A program made the translations under genes and the position numbers. A stretch of DNA of 64,000 nucleotides from Mallotus nudiflorus (Eukaryota; Streptophyta; Magnoliopsida; Malpighiales; Euphorbiaceae). The notes below the pieces were generated by a model. The model was not told where the DNA came from. It worked only from the letters and a program-made list of their open reading frames with translations, and made no database searches. Below, one piece after another: positions 49,403 through 60,992 of this stretch; positions within the stretch are counted from its first letter, which is position 1, and each line of letters begins with the position of its first letter. The stretch spans positions 5,674,501 through 5,738,500 of the forward strand of contig CANTUR010000002.1 in assembly GCA_947683625.1 (NCBI GenBank), given 5' to 3'.

Positions 49403-49690
49403 GTGGTAGCAGGTACACTCTTTGTATGTTTTATTGATGCTAGAGTTTTAATTGATCTGAGTGCTACCCATTGTTTTGTGTCCCCTATGTTTGCTTCAAA
49501 ATTGGGTTGGCAAGCTATAAGGATGGCAATTCCTTTATCAGTTTCCATGCCTTTAAGTTATTTATTGGACACCGATGTGATTCTTTTTAGGTGTCTTGTA
49601 TTAGTTAAAAGTGGAGAGTTACCTATAGACTTGGTATTGTTGGATGTAATAGACTTCAATCTAATCTTAGGTATTGATTGGTTGTCTTAA
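49403..49690 (+). pseudogene. Protease of chromovirus element 3
   Basis: The frame is open for 95 codons. VLIDLSATHCFVSPMFASKL is the active-site region, with the conserved D-S-G reading D-L-S: the Asp is kept but the triad is broken. The C-terminal strand reads LLDVIDFNLILGIDWLS, matching the 'DxILGMDWL' motif. A TAA follows where CAA (Gln) is expected. Confidence 0.8.
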
Positions 49691-49807
49691 AATTATGCTA
49701 TTATGGATTATTATAGTAAGAAGGTGATTTTCAGAATTCTAAATGCAGAGGAATTCAAGTTTATATGTGATAAGAGTTCTACATCTTAGAATCTTATTTC
49801 TGCTATT

Positions 49808-51230
49808 ATGGTAAGGAAGATGTTGAGAAAATGGTGTCAAGGATACTTAGCATTGATTAGGGATACTTTAGCAGAATTGACATCCATCTCAAATGTTCCT
49901 ATAGCATATGAGTTTCTAAATGTCTTCCCTGATGAATTGCCAAGTTTACCACCTCACAGGGATATTGAATTCTACATTGATGTGGTTTTAGGCACAACTC
50001 CTATCTCTATACCACCTTATAGAATGGCTCCTACGGAGTTGAAAGAGTTATAGGAGTACTTACAAGATTTATTGGATAAGGGTTTCATAAGACCTAGTAC
50101 TTCTCTTTAGGGTACACCAATTGTATTTATGAAGGAGAAGGATAGTACTCTAAGATTATGCACTGATTATAGAGAATTAAATAAGGTGACTATTAAGAAC
50201 AAGTATGCTCTTCTAAGGATAAATGATTTTTTCGATAAGCTTCATGGTGCATAATTCTTTTCTAAGATTGACTTGAGGTTGGGCTATCATCAGTTCAATG
50301 AGGCTGATGTTCCTAAAATGGCATTTTGTACTAGATATAGCCACTATGATTTTTTACTAATGTCATTTAGATTAACTAATGTACTAGTAGCCTTTATAGA
50401 TCTGATGAATAAGGTGTTCAAACCATTTATGGATTAGTTTGTAGTGGTTTTCATTGATAATATACTGGCATATTTAAAGAGTATGGAATAACATATATAT
50501 CACTTAAGGACAGTGCTATAGGCATTGAGGGGTCATCATCTTTATGCTAAGTTCTCAAAGTATGATTTTTGGCTGGAAAGTGAAGCATTCTTTGGGCATG
50601 TAATATCTAAAGATGGCATTCAGTTTGATCCATAGAAGAATAAAGTGGTGTCTAAGTGGCCTAGACTAACCACAATTATAGAGATTCAAAGTTTCTTAAG
50701 TTTGGTTGGGTATTGTAGGAGGTTCATTCAGGATTTTTCAAGGATTACAAAACCTATGACTTGCCTAACTCAGAAGAATATAAAGTTTATATGGTCAGAC
50801 GTATATGAGAATAGCTTCCAACTATTGAAGGAGAAGTTAACTATAGCTTTAGTGTTGACTTTACCTAATGGAGTGGACAACTTCACAATGTACTGTGATG
50901 CTTTCAAAGTTGTCCTATATTGTGTGTTGGTGCAGAATGGAAGGGCAGTGGCTTATGCTTCCAAATAGTTTAAGAAACACAAGCAAAACTATCCTATTCA
51001 TGATTTAGAGATGACTACTGTTATTTTTGTTTTCAAGATTTGGAGGCATTATCTGTAATGGATAACATGCAAAATTTATATTGACCACAAAAGTTTAAAG
51101 TATATCTTTCAGCATAGAGGTTTGAATCTCAAATAGAGGAGATGGCTAAAATTTCTAAAGGATTATAACTATGATATTTTATACCATCCAGGTAAGGCTA
51201 ATGTGGTAGTAGATGCCTTAAGTACATCAA
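49808..51230 (+). pseudogene. Reverse transcriptase and RNase H of element 3
   Basis: Blocks in order: EFLNVFPDELPSLPPHRDIE; DSTLRLCTDYRELNKVTIKN; FSKIDLRLGYHQ (first catalytic Asp kept); the palm box VVVFIDNILAY (50440-50470), where F-I-D-D reads F-I-D-N; the connection FLSLVGYCRRFIQDFSRITK; and RNase H with NFTMYCDAFKVVLYCVLVQN (first Asp kept). The frame is cut by about ten stops. Unlike element 1, the palm region is not deleted. RNase H continues as far as about 51230 (DYNYDILYHPGKANVVVDAL, ending in the conserved ADALS-like motif). Confidence 0.85.
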
Positions 51231-51384
51231 TTTAGAGAGGAGATCGTTGATTCAAGAGATGTACGAGTTAGTGGACCAAGGGTTGATGATAAATATAACT
51301 AGGTTAGGAGGATTGTCAGCTCAGTTCAGAGTTAGATCAATATTGAGGGATAGGATAAAAGTAATTTAGAGCCAAGATCCTGAT

Positions 51385-52330
51385 TTGTTTGAGCTTGTAG
51401 AGAAAGTTCAAGAAGGGAAGTTCACTAATTTTAGGCTCAATGATAAAGGTGTATTATGGATTAGTAGGATGTTATGTGTTCCTAGTGTGGATAACTTGAG
51501 AGAGGAAATATTGGAAGAAGCTTATTTTGTAGCCTACAATGTACATCATGGTTCTACTAAGATACACGACAATATTAAGGATCTTTACTAGTGGGATGGA
51601 ATGAAGAAAGATGTAACTGAATTTATTTTTAAGTGCTTGACATGTCAGCAAATGAAAGTAGAGCATCAGAAGCCTTCTAGGAAGCATCAATCTTTTCCAA
51701 TCCTTGAGTGAAAATAGGAGAGAGTCACTATAGATTTTGTGATAGGATTGCCTCGTTCTAAGGATGGATACAATTCCATATGGTTGATAGTAGACAGGTT
51801 GATCAAATTAGCTCATTTTCTACTAGTAAAAGCTATTTTTTCAGTAGCTACGTTGGCTAATGTGTACACCAAGAATATTTTATGTCTTCATGGGGTGCCT
51901 GTTTCCATTATTTTCAATAGATGTTTGGTGTTTGTAGCAGAAGTTGCAAGAAGTGATGGCTACCATACTTAATTTCAGTACTACTTTTCATCCTCAGATA
52001 GATGGTCAATCTGAGAGAATGATCCAAATATTTAAAGATATATTGAGAATGTGTGTGATTGATCTTAAAGGTAGTTAGGATGATCATCTATTATTGGTAG
52101 AGTTCGCTTATAATAATAGCTACCATAGTAGTATTAAGATTGCACCATTTAAAGCTTTGCATGGACGTAAGTGTAGATCTCCTCTATGTTAGAACGAAGT
52201 TAGGGAAAGAGAATTAACAAGACCAAAAATTATCTAGGATAAATCCAAGAAAGTCACTTTGATCGAAAAGAGATTATAAACAACCACTAACAAATAGAAG
52301 AGTTATGCAGATCCAAAGCGTAAGGATATA
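51385..52330 (+). pseudogene. Integrase of chromovirus element 3
   Basis: The zinc-binding half includes AYNVHHGSTKIHDNIKDLY (HHCC His residues) and KCLTCQQMKVEHQKPSRKHQ (both Cys). The catalytic core includes VTIDFVIGLPRSKDGYNSIW with the first Asp, and later IFNRCLVFVA where 'SDRDxxF' is expected, so the second Asp is lost. The third acidic region near 52000-52060 (DGQSERMIQIFKDILRMCV) is readable in a shifted frame. Inactive. Confidence 0.8.
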
Positions 52331-52519
52331 GAATTTAAGGTTGGCGACTATATATTTTTAAAGGCGTTACTAATGAAAGGTGTAACGAGATTTGGCAAGA
52401 AAGGAAAGTTGGCATTGAGATATATATGACCTTTTGAGATATTAGAGAGAGTTGGCATGGTTGTATATCGGTTGGCTTGGCCTCCAAATTTGTCATAAAT
52501 GGATCCAATGTTCCATGTG

Positions 52520-52750
52520 TCGATGCTCATAAAGTATATTTTAGATCCTTCGTATGTTTTGCAGCCCTAAAGTATAGAAGTGAATGAAGATCTGACATAC
52601 GAGAAAGCACCTATGGCCATTATTGATATCAAGTTTGACAATTGCATTTTAAGCAAGGTCAAAATCTTATGGAGGAATAACAATGTGGAAGAGCATACGT
52701 GAGAGAGTGAGGTTGAGATGTGGGTGGCATATCCTTATTTATTTCCTTGA
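52520..52750 (+). pseudogene. Chromodomain of element 3
   Basis: Text reads SIEVNEDLTYEKAPMAIID, KVKILWRNNNVEEHT, then a TGA in place of Trp/Arg, ESEVEMWVAYPYLFP. It corresponds to the chromodomain of element 1 and ends shortly before the polypurine tract. Confidence 0.75.
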
Positions 52751-52800
52751 TAGATTTCATGCTCCTTTTTATTTATTAAAATGAGAGGATAAATTTTTGT

Positions 52801-52813
52801 AAGAGGGGAAGAT
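52801..52813 (+). promoter_or_regulatory. Polypurine tract of element 3
   Basis: The sequence aagaggggaagat directly precedes the 3' LTR and matches the tract of element 1. Confidence 0.85.
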
Positions 52814-55225
52814 TGTTATAACTTAAATTTTTATTAATTATTAATTTAAGTGTGGGATTATTTAATGTTAATTATTATTTAATTATTTATAAGATTATTA
52901 TATTTAGTCTAGTTTTCTTTAATTTTAATTAATTGCTAAGTGTATATATATAGTGGGGGGAGATTTACATTTTAAAAATATTAAATATTATTTTTAAATT
53001 TTAAAGATTATTATGTTATATAAAAAAATTATAAGTGAAAATTTTTCTTTTTTTCTTCCCTGCACACCGATAGTAGTGCCACCACCACCAGCCACCGCCA
53101 CCACCTTCACCTGACAGTGCTGCCTTCACCTGATAGTGTTGCCTTCATCAACAGCTCCTCCTCTCTTTGGCGATGCCACCACCTCTCTTTCTTCTTTTCC
53201 TTCCCGTTTTCTTCTCGACACTAGTTGGTTCAAAAGCTTGCCAACGACGATTCCAACAACCTCTGGGCGTGCTACTGGTCTTGATCGGAAGCTCATCCTC
53301 CGAGCTTCATTTCCCCTCACTCAATATGTCGACTAACTTCGATAACAACCTTAATTTTGTGATTTTGTTTTTAGGTTAATTTTGATTATTTTGTGAAATT
53401 GAGCTTGAATTTGATTTAATTAGACATAGTTGCATTGAGATTATATATAATTGAAGTTGAGATCTAGCTAATGTTGATTTTGAATTATTTTTATGATTTT
53501 TTCAAAATTTTCAAGTTCGTGTTATTGTTCACGTAACTGTTTTAACTCGAAAAATTTTATATTTTTATTATATTCTATTAATTATATAAAGTAAAATTTG
53601 TTAAAGAATTTTTGTGAAATTCTATATAGAATTTTAATTATGAATTTTTAAAGATTATGTATATGTATGTATTTTTGAGAAAATATTAGAAATTGGTGAA
53701 TTATTTTATTTAAATTGAAATTATTGTTAATTATGTTGTTTAGACTAATTTGTGATAAATTAAAGTATAGAAATAATTTTTATAATTATTTTCCAGCTAT
53801 TAATTATTTAGTAGTTATTTTGGGTAATATATAAAAAATAAATTTATTTATTATTTTTTAGCCAAAATGAGCATTTTATTTTTTTTATGATAATAATATG
53901 TGATTTTAATAATTATTTACAATTTTATGCTAATTTAATTGTAAAATAGAAATTTTATGCTATTAATGAATTTCTCATAAAACGTAATATCATATTTGTG
54001 TTTGGTTTTGAGTCTCTTATTAGAGTCACGTTTTAGATTGAATCCTTAAAAATCTAGATTATATGATACTAGGATTTTATCCTAATTATTTTATTATTAT
54101 TTTTCTATAGTTACGCTAAGACCAATGCTTATAGGACTGGGTCAATCAAGTCGTTTTAGAGGAGTGCACTCCACATGTGAGTTATTATTATATATATGCA
54201 TTGCATATAAAAATATTATTGGCATCTACAATTTTAATAAATATGAATTTTATTATATATATATATATATTTATTTATTTATTTATTTGTGTATTGGATG
54301 TTGTTCATATTTAATATATGATTTTATTATTTTATTTATGAAATTTTATTTTGGAGGATAGTTATAGAACAAGCCACCTAGTGGATTATACTAAGGCTCT
54401 TGTGTAGTAGTATGCTAGATATTAGGCTATGAAATTTTTATTGATATGAGATATAATTAAATTGATTATTGAGATTTATGGTAACAGAGTGGTGTGATTG
54501 CAGAAGTTCGGTTGACCTAGTGTCTTGAGGCTAATCATGCCGGTAGTGAGACTGCGGGAGCTCAGTTGACTTAGTATCTTGGGGTCAGTCTACAGTAAAA
54601 AAATTTGAGAAGAGAAATATTTTTGAAATTATATGAGTCTGTTGTTTAGTAAGGTTCAGTGATCGAGATTGTGGAATATTTTAGGGTTATGCTCTAGTTT
54701 TCCACCCAAATTTTACTGCATTTATAGTTATTGTGAAATTTAGCATATGTATGAAATGCATATATAAAATAAAAATATATATATATTATTATACTAATGC
54801 TTGAATGTTTGTGTCTTTAGGTTTCATGCATATATTTAATAATAATTCACTCAGTGAGGTCTGACCCTCGTCAATTATTTTATTAGGATCCTTCTCGCCA
54901 GACCTCCCATAATAGGTTCTCCAGCTAATCTATGTAAAATTTTAAATTATCCTTTCCTTGTATTGCTAGATACTGCGATAGTATTACATACTTGTTGTAT
55001 TCTATAATTATTATTAATGGTGGTTATGTATTTTGAATATTCTAAAATATTTTTATTAAGAAATTATTTATGAAGATTCGTCTTCATTGTTAAAAGTTTT
55101 AATTATGAGCATATTTATGGTTATATTTTATTAAATTTTTATTTTAAGACTTGCTATGGATTCCAGATTCTTGTGAATTCCCATACCCTAGTGCCAGTCA
55201 TGACTTGTTGGTTTGGGTCATGACA
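52814..55225 (+). repeat. 3' LTR of chromovirus element 3 (2412 bp)
   Basis: It starts tgttataac and ends gggtcatgaca. It is homologous to 45008-47817 but lacks the (GT)n/(TA)n expansion and a segment corresponding to about 46270-46560. The stem-loop region is at about 54490-54595. A short (TA)n/(TTTA)n run is at 54256-54286. Confidence 0.9.
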
Positions 55226-56108
55226 CATAATAGATGTGTTGAAAACATAATAACATAATCATTTAAAAATGCTAAGGCCATATGAATGAAATAATTTCAA
55301 ACATATATGCATATAGTGATACTAAAGTGCATTACAAAAATAGTACGTAGATCATTTATATTTGAAACTTATCAAACTTAACTATCACATGATCATATAG
55401 AGCTTAGCCAGCCAACATACATAATTATGTAGCACTTAGAAAATTATAATCACAATCACAAACTATCACAAAACTTCTTCTCTCCCTTTGTCAAAAACAA
55501 AAAGAAAAGAAAGAGATATAAAAGGAAAATAACTTAAAGGAATAATAAAAAAAAAATCCTAGAGGAATTAAAAGATGAAAAACCAAAGCAATGAAATCAA
55601 AGATATCAAATCTTTATAAAATCTACATCATACATAAATAAAGTAAACAAAACAAGGTCTTTCTATCATATATGATTTATGACAAAGCTACCCATACTTA
55701 CAATGTTGCTATTAATGCATAAACAAAATTATGTAAAATAAATTCAAATAATTTTCTCCCCTTATTTCAAATATATAACTAACATAAACACATCTTTTAG
55801 AAGAATTTTAAATGAATTTCATTAATTTTTAAAATATTAACTAAATACACCTGCAAATATTTCTCCCCCTTTGTCAAAAATAAAAAAGAATAAATGATAG
55901 AGAAATTGTCATTTTAAGAAAATATAATTGTAGTAATAAAGAAAAGTTATACATCTTAAAAAATACTAAAAATAAACATGAAATAAACTAAACATAAAAT
56001 GAGCCTAAAAAAAATCTAACATTTAAAGGCTCATATATGAAAAATAAACTAATCAAATGCTAAAAATAAAAAAAAATAAAAAGTAAAAAAGAAAAATGAC
56101 ATTTATTC
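55226..56108 (-). other. 3' non-coding region of the copia element with repeated PPT-like motifs
   Basis: Minus-strand motifs of the form 'tttttgacaaagggggagaa' recur at about 55484 (tctccctttgtcaaaaac on the plus strand) and 55860 (tctccccctttgtcaaaaa), with a weaker copy near 55752. The same motif precedes the LTR at 41482. No gene is seen. In the undisturbed copia element this region joins 44869-45007 and 41498-41586. Confidence 0.65.
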
Positions 56109-57417
56109 TTAAGGAGGAGATGGAGGACGATGAGGCCCAAAGGATGGATAGGTGAAAATATAGCCTTATTGCTTATAAATATAATGGACATCATATTGAA
56201 GATGAGCAATATTGTCATCAATTTGATTGAAATGCACATTAGAATTGAATCCAATTTCATCAAAGCTAGAATTGAACTTGGATTCCATAAAAGTCCTTGA
56301 AGTTGGATTCCATCAAAGTCATACATTCAAAAATTTAGCCTATCCAAAGAGGTTCTCCAGCTTATGCTTGAGCACCTTAAGTTGATGTACCTTCACTTCT
56401 TGTCCTTTTCCTTAAAAGAGCATCATGAATTTCAAGTTCTTGTTGTTCTTCCCCAATGTCTTGACCTTTTTGCTTTTCTAATTCTTTAAACATAGCCTCA
56501 ATATTTTCACTTACTCTAAGGTCATGTTTCCAAACCCAAACTACATTAATATAGGTGAATTTTTCAGAGTTTTTTTTTTTATAAAAGATTCATAAAGAAG
56601 TATAAGCTTGGTAGAGGATAGAGTATCAAGATTAATATTGTAGAATTTAGCTAAATATTGTAGAATTTAGCTAACTTTATGACAATTCCACCAATACAAA
56701 TTGTAATGATGTTACTATTACTAATTAGCCAAACTCTTCATTGTAAAAATCTTCCCAAAGTAATCTTTTCATCATGACAAAGGGAATAGAGAATGAAAAG
56801 ATCATTAAGAGAAATAGTTTCTTTAAAAAGAGCTCTACCATTAATAGAATATTTAATGAATTGGTGAACATACCAAAGTGCTTTAGATTTAACGTGTGAG
56901 ACTTTAGTATGTCCAACAAAAAATTAAGGAGCATTAGGAGCCTTAGTTTCATCCCAAAAGGAAAAAGCAAGAGAATAAGGTTTAACTTGAATGTAGCCCC
57001 TCTTAGGAAAAACTAAAAAGAATATCAAACTCTTAATGTGTCATGAAGCAATCTCTTCCTCCCAACTTGAATCTCACAGAGAAGTAAGGATTAGCATCAA
57101 CATACTTCATGGAATGAAGAGTGTATGATGAAAGAAATTCAATAATGAAGGAAGGATAAAATGGAAAAGGTGTGAAAGCAAAATCATATATCCCACCTTT
57201 TATAAGAAGATTTGTGACTTCATCATAGCAACCAATTGCTTTGAGAGTAGGTTCATCCATGAATCTTGAAGGAATAAAGGCTCTTTTTTGGAATTATGAC
57301 ACTTTCTTCTTCTTAAGAAGAATATGAGAATGGTGAGTGTGTTCTTTTGGGTTTATCCTTCTTTAAAGGAGGATCTTGAGAAGAGGAAGGAACCTTGCTT
57401 GGTTTCTTAGGAGCCAT
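56109..57417 (-). pseudogene. Extra ORF downstream of copia pol (plant transposon-protein-like)
   Basis: The minus-strand start ATG at 57417 gives MAPKKPSKVPSSSQDPPLKK (basic, Ser/Pro-rich), with a stop after about 35 codons. In a shifted frame come RFMDEPTLKAIGCYDEVTNL, YPSFIIEFLSSYTLHSMKYV and PYFSVRFKLGGRDCFM (57260-57033). Further pieces are KVSHVKSKALWYVHQFIKYS, ISLNDLFILYSLCHDEKITL and NIITICIGGIVIKLA (56920-56690), a Lys/Glu-rich region LEKQKGQDIGEEQQELEIHD (about 56450), and a C-terminal part ending SFGPHRPPSPP. Layout and motifs resemble the 'putative plant transposon protein' domain found in accessory ORFs of plant retrotransposons. Its role is unknown. Stops and frame changes make this copy a pseudogene. 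Confidence 0.6.
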
Positions 57418-58233
57418 GGTGAGAAAGGAAAAAATATGAGAAGAAAATTTATAAAGAAAGGAAATATTGATTGAGTAGAAAATTAAGTAGATATAGAATG
57501 GTATTTATAGGCAAGAGATTAGGTTTGAAAATAGTTCAAAATTTTAATTTGAACTGAATAGGAACCTCAAAAAATATTTCTGATTATGATTGAAGAGTCA
57601 AAGAGGTGAAAGGATTTGAAATCCTAACCCTGTCAGGATCGATGTCCCAGTCGGGACATGCTCTCATCCTGGTTAAGACATACTGTCCTAAGTGATATCC
57701 TGATTAGGATATTATTTGGAATTAGTTTTGTGTAAGCACATGATTTGGCAGAATAATCTCCCGATCAGGACATGATTTGATCCCGAGTGGGACAAGTCCC
57801 TGACAATAAAAAATTGCAAAATCTTTACAATTAAGTCCAAAATTCTTTATAATTAAGTCCTTGCGAATTAATTGCAAATATTTTGAATTAATTGATGATT
57901 TTGAAGGATTAAATGAGGATTTGAAATAAAATCATGTAAAGAAATATATGTTTTGCTAAAATTAAATAATTAATTGAATGAAAAAAATTATTAATTAATT
58001 ATTAATTTTGCAAAATAAAAGGAATAAAAAAAAGCATGATATGAAGAATATAAAAGAAATTAATCTTATAAAATATTTTGAAAATAAAGAAGATCAAAAT
58101 TAGTAGTTAAAATAATTAATGTAATTCAGATAAAAATCATATGTTTTCACATAAAAATAATAAATACACCAGAAATAAGCATAAAGAAAACTTAAATGAA
58201 ATCAATCATATTTATAGTAATTTAAACACAAAA
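57418..58233 (-). promoter_or_regulatory. LTR-like region with palindromes and TATA box between pol and extra ORF
   Basis: The minus strand has a TATA-like ctataaatac at 57510-57501, 84 bp before the extra ORF start. Further upstream are near-perfect palindromes: 57643-57660 (atgtccc/gggacat arms), 57696-57713 (atatcct/aggatat arms), and weaker ones at 57622-57640, 57759-57770 and about 57782-57795. The phrases 'caattaagtcc' and 'taattaagtcctt' are shared with the copia LTR U3 (near 41283). The remainder up to 58233 is AT-rich. Promoter function is inferred. Confidence 0.5.
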
Positions 58234-60992
58234 TCAAGACAGACTAAAACCATTGATCATGCCAAGTTTATGTTTAATAAAATTCAATCTCTCTTTGTTG
58301 AGAGGCTTAGTGAAGATATCAGTAAGTTAATTATTTGCATCAATAAAAAAAGTGAAATATCACCAATTTGATCATGATCATGCAAAAAATGATGTCGAAT
58401 ATCTATATGCTTAGTTCTAGAATGTTAAATGGGATTTTTGCTAAGGTTTATAACACTTGTATTGTCAAATTTGATAGGAATGTGATCAAGTTTTATACCA
58501 CAGTCCAATAATTGTTATTTACACCATAAACTTGTGAACAACAAAGACTTACTGCAATATATTTAGCTTCAGTAGTGGAAAAGGCAACGAAATTTATTTC
58601 TTGCTAAACCAAGAAACTAAACACTATCTTAAAAATTGACAAGTTCTGGAAGTGCTCTTTCTATCTAGTAAGCTACAAGAAAAGTCTGCATCCGAATAGC
58701 TAATTAAGTTTGAGGAGGAACTCATAGAATAACAAAGTCCTAAATGCATTATTCCATAAAGATATTTAAAAATCTTTTTAATAGCATTCAAATGAGACTT
58801 CCTAGGACTATATCAAAACCTAACACATAAGCAAGTAGTAAACATAATGTTGGGTCTACTAGCGGTTAAATAAAGAAGGGATTTGATCATACCTCTAAAT
58901 CACTTTACATCATCTAGTTTACCATTTCCATCTTTGTTGCATTTGGTGGTGGTACTCATAGCTTGCTTGGTTTAGCTCCATCCATGCTAAACTTCTTAAG
59001 AATTTTCCTAGCATATTTAGTTTGATCAATGAAAATTCCATCTTTGCATTGCTTGATTTGTAGCCAAGGAAGAATTTAAGTTCTCCTATCATGCTCATCT
59101 CAAATTCTCCTTTCCTTAACTTATAAAATTCCTCACACAAGAAATGGTTAATAGCATCAAAGATAATGTCATCAATATATATTTGCACAATTAATAAATC
59201 ATTTTTAGATTTCTTTATAAAAAGAGTTGTGTTAACCTTTCCTTTAGAGAAACCTTTTTCTAAAAGAAAGTTATTTAATATTTCATACCAAGATCTTAGA
59301 GCTTATTTCAATCCATATAATGCTTTAGAAAGTTTAAAAACATGATTAGGAAAATCAAATCTTTTAAAATTAGGAGGTTGCTCAACATACACCTCCTTTT
59401 CAATAAAACCATTTAAAAACGCACTTTTAACATCCATTTGATAAATTTTAAAATTCATGAATGATACAAATGAAAGTAGCATTCTAATAGCTTTTAACTT
59501 TATAATGGAGGCAAAGGTTTCATCATAATTAATGTCTTACTCTTAATTATAATATTTAGCTACTAGTATATCTTTGTTCCTAATTATGATACCTTATTCA
59601 TTCATCTTATTTCTAAACATCCATTTAGTGACTATAATAAGAAGATGTTTTGGTCTAGGAACTAAGGTCCAAACTTATTTCTCTCAAATTGATTTAACTT
59701 CTTTTGCATAGCAAGGACCTAAAATTCATCACTCAATGCATCATCAACATTTTTTGGCTCAATTTACGAAATAAAGGCTAAATATATAATAAACTTGAGT
59801 TTAGATCTAGTAGTTACCCCTTTTGTAGTATCACTTATGATGAGGTATTGAGGGTGAGCTTTCTTAAATTGCCAATCCTTTGGAAGTTCATTCTTCAAGG
59901 TAGGTTGAGATATATCCTTATTTTCCTCCTTACTTAGAACTTCAAGCTCTAAAGGCTTACTAACATTCTCTTCTTAAGTATCCATAATCTCACTGTCACC
60001 TATAAGATCATCAACACCACAAACATCCTTTCTAAGATCAAGTAAGTTTAATTTATCAAAGACAACATGCATTGACTTTTTAACTACTAGAGTCTTCTTA
60101 TTAAAAACTTTATATTCTTTGTTAGAGACATAATATCCTAGGAAAATTCCTTCATCAGCTTTAGAGTTAAATTTTCCAAGATTATCCTTAGTGTTCAATA
60201 TAAAGCACTTGTATCCAAATATCCTTAGATATGATATTTTAGGTTTTGTATTATTCCATAGCTCATAAGAAGTTTTATTTAAAATTGATCTTTAAAAAAC
60301 TCTATTTAAAATATAATAAGACGTGTTAACGGCTTCTACCTAAAAGTATAGGGGTAAATTATACTCATGAAGCATTGTTCTAATCATTTTCATAAGAGTT
60401 CTACTTTTCCTTTCAACTACCCTACTTTTTTAGGAGTTTTGAGAGAAGAAAATGGATGTGAAATATCATTTTCATCACAAAAGGTTTTGAAAAATTCATT
60501 TTTAAATTTGGTTCCATGGTCACTTCTAATGAAAGAAATACAAAAACATTTTTCTTTTAGAACTCTTTTTGCAAAATTTTCAAAGGCTTTAAATGCATCA
60601 TTCTTATGAGCAAGGAAGCACACTCAAGTAAATCTAGAGTAGTCATCAACCAAGACATATGCATAGTGCATTCACCAATACTAGCAACTATAATTGGTCC
60701 AAACAAATCCATATGTGTAATTTTAAGTGGCCTAAAGGTAGACACTACATTTTTTAGCTTAAATGAGGACTTAGATTTTTTTCCCTTTTGGCAAGCATCA
60801 TAGGGTTTATGCTTTGTGAATTCAAGCTTAGGTAGACTAATCACAAGTCTATGTTTATAAAAATCATTCAAAAGCTCAAAATTAGCATGTCCTAACCTTC
60901 TATGCCATGTCCATGTGTTATGGGAAATTGACATTAAGCATTTGATGTCTTTATTATCAATTTTATTCAATTTAATAACATAGACATTAAGT
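58234..60992 (-). pseudogene. Copia pol: integrase, RT and RNase H (5'-truncated)
   Basis: In minus-strand order: the pre-integrase zinc finger WTWHRRLGHANFELL and YDACQKGKKSKSSFKLKNVV (the first Cys of C-x2-C is Tyr, so HHCC is broken); the integrase core THMDLFGPIIVAS (first Asp) and FIRSDHGTKFKNEFFKTFCD; the C-terminal domain SKADEGIFLGYYVSNKEYKV (60160-60100); the RT palm QIYIDDIIFDAINHFLCEEF at 59188-59130 with catalytic YIDD intact, then MSMIGELKFFLGYK; RNase H with DIRHHFLHDHDQIGDIS (about 58390-58350); and the end DIFTKPLNKERLNFIKHKLG before a stop at 58234-58236. Several frames are broken. The 5' part, gag and protease are cut off by the LTR at 60993. Confidence 0.85.

Larger units (their letters stand above)
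45008..55225 (+). mobile_element. Chromovirus element 3, complete but decayed
   Basis: A 10,218-bp element on the plus strand with LTRs at 45008-47817 and 52814-55225, an iMet-type primer site, gag, protease, RT, RNase H, integrase, chromodomain and a polypurine tract. It is flanked by a perfect target duplication cataa (45003-45007 and 55226-55230). It belongs to the same family as element 1 but has opposite orientation. The LTRs differ by about 400 bp in length and by many substitutions, so the insertion is old. All reading frames contain stops, most at positions where CAG/CAA is expected. Confidence 0.92.
29568..60992 (-). mobile_element. Copia element, Sirevirus-like, split by nested insertions
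   Basis: After removal of three chromovirus insertions (29582-40335, 41587-44863, 45008-55225), the minus strand reads: integrase, RT, RNase H (60992 to 58234), a non-coding palindromic region (to 57418), an extra ORF (57417 to 56109), a 3' region with several polypurine tracts, and a 3' LTR (41481 down to 40336, then 29581 to 29568). The U5 end (plus strand: tgacttagggggg joined to gtgaatagg) matches the 'CCTATTCACCCCCC' style of Sirevirus LTR ends. The gag, protease and 5' LTR are missing because a Tat-type LTR cuts integrase at 60992/60993. The element lies inside the MULE gene. Lineage assignment rests on the extra ORF, multiple PPTs and palindromes (inference). Confidence 0.7.

Noticed and set aside
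60367..60803. Plus-strand frames opposite copia integrase
   Set aside because: They are shadows of the recognisable minus-strand integrase.
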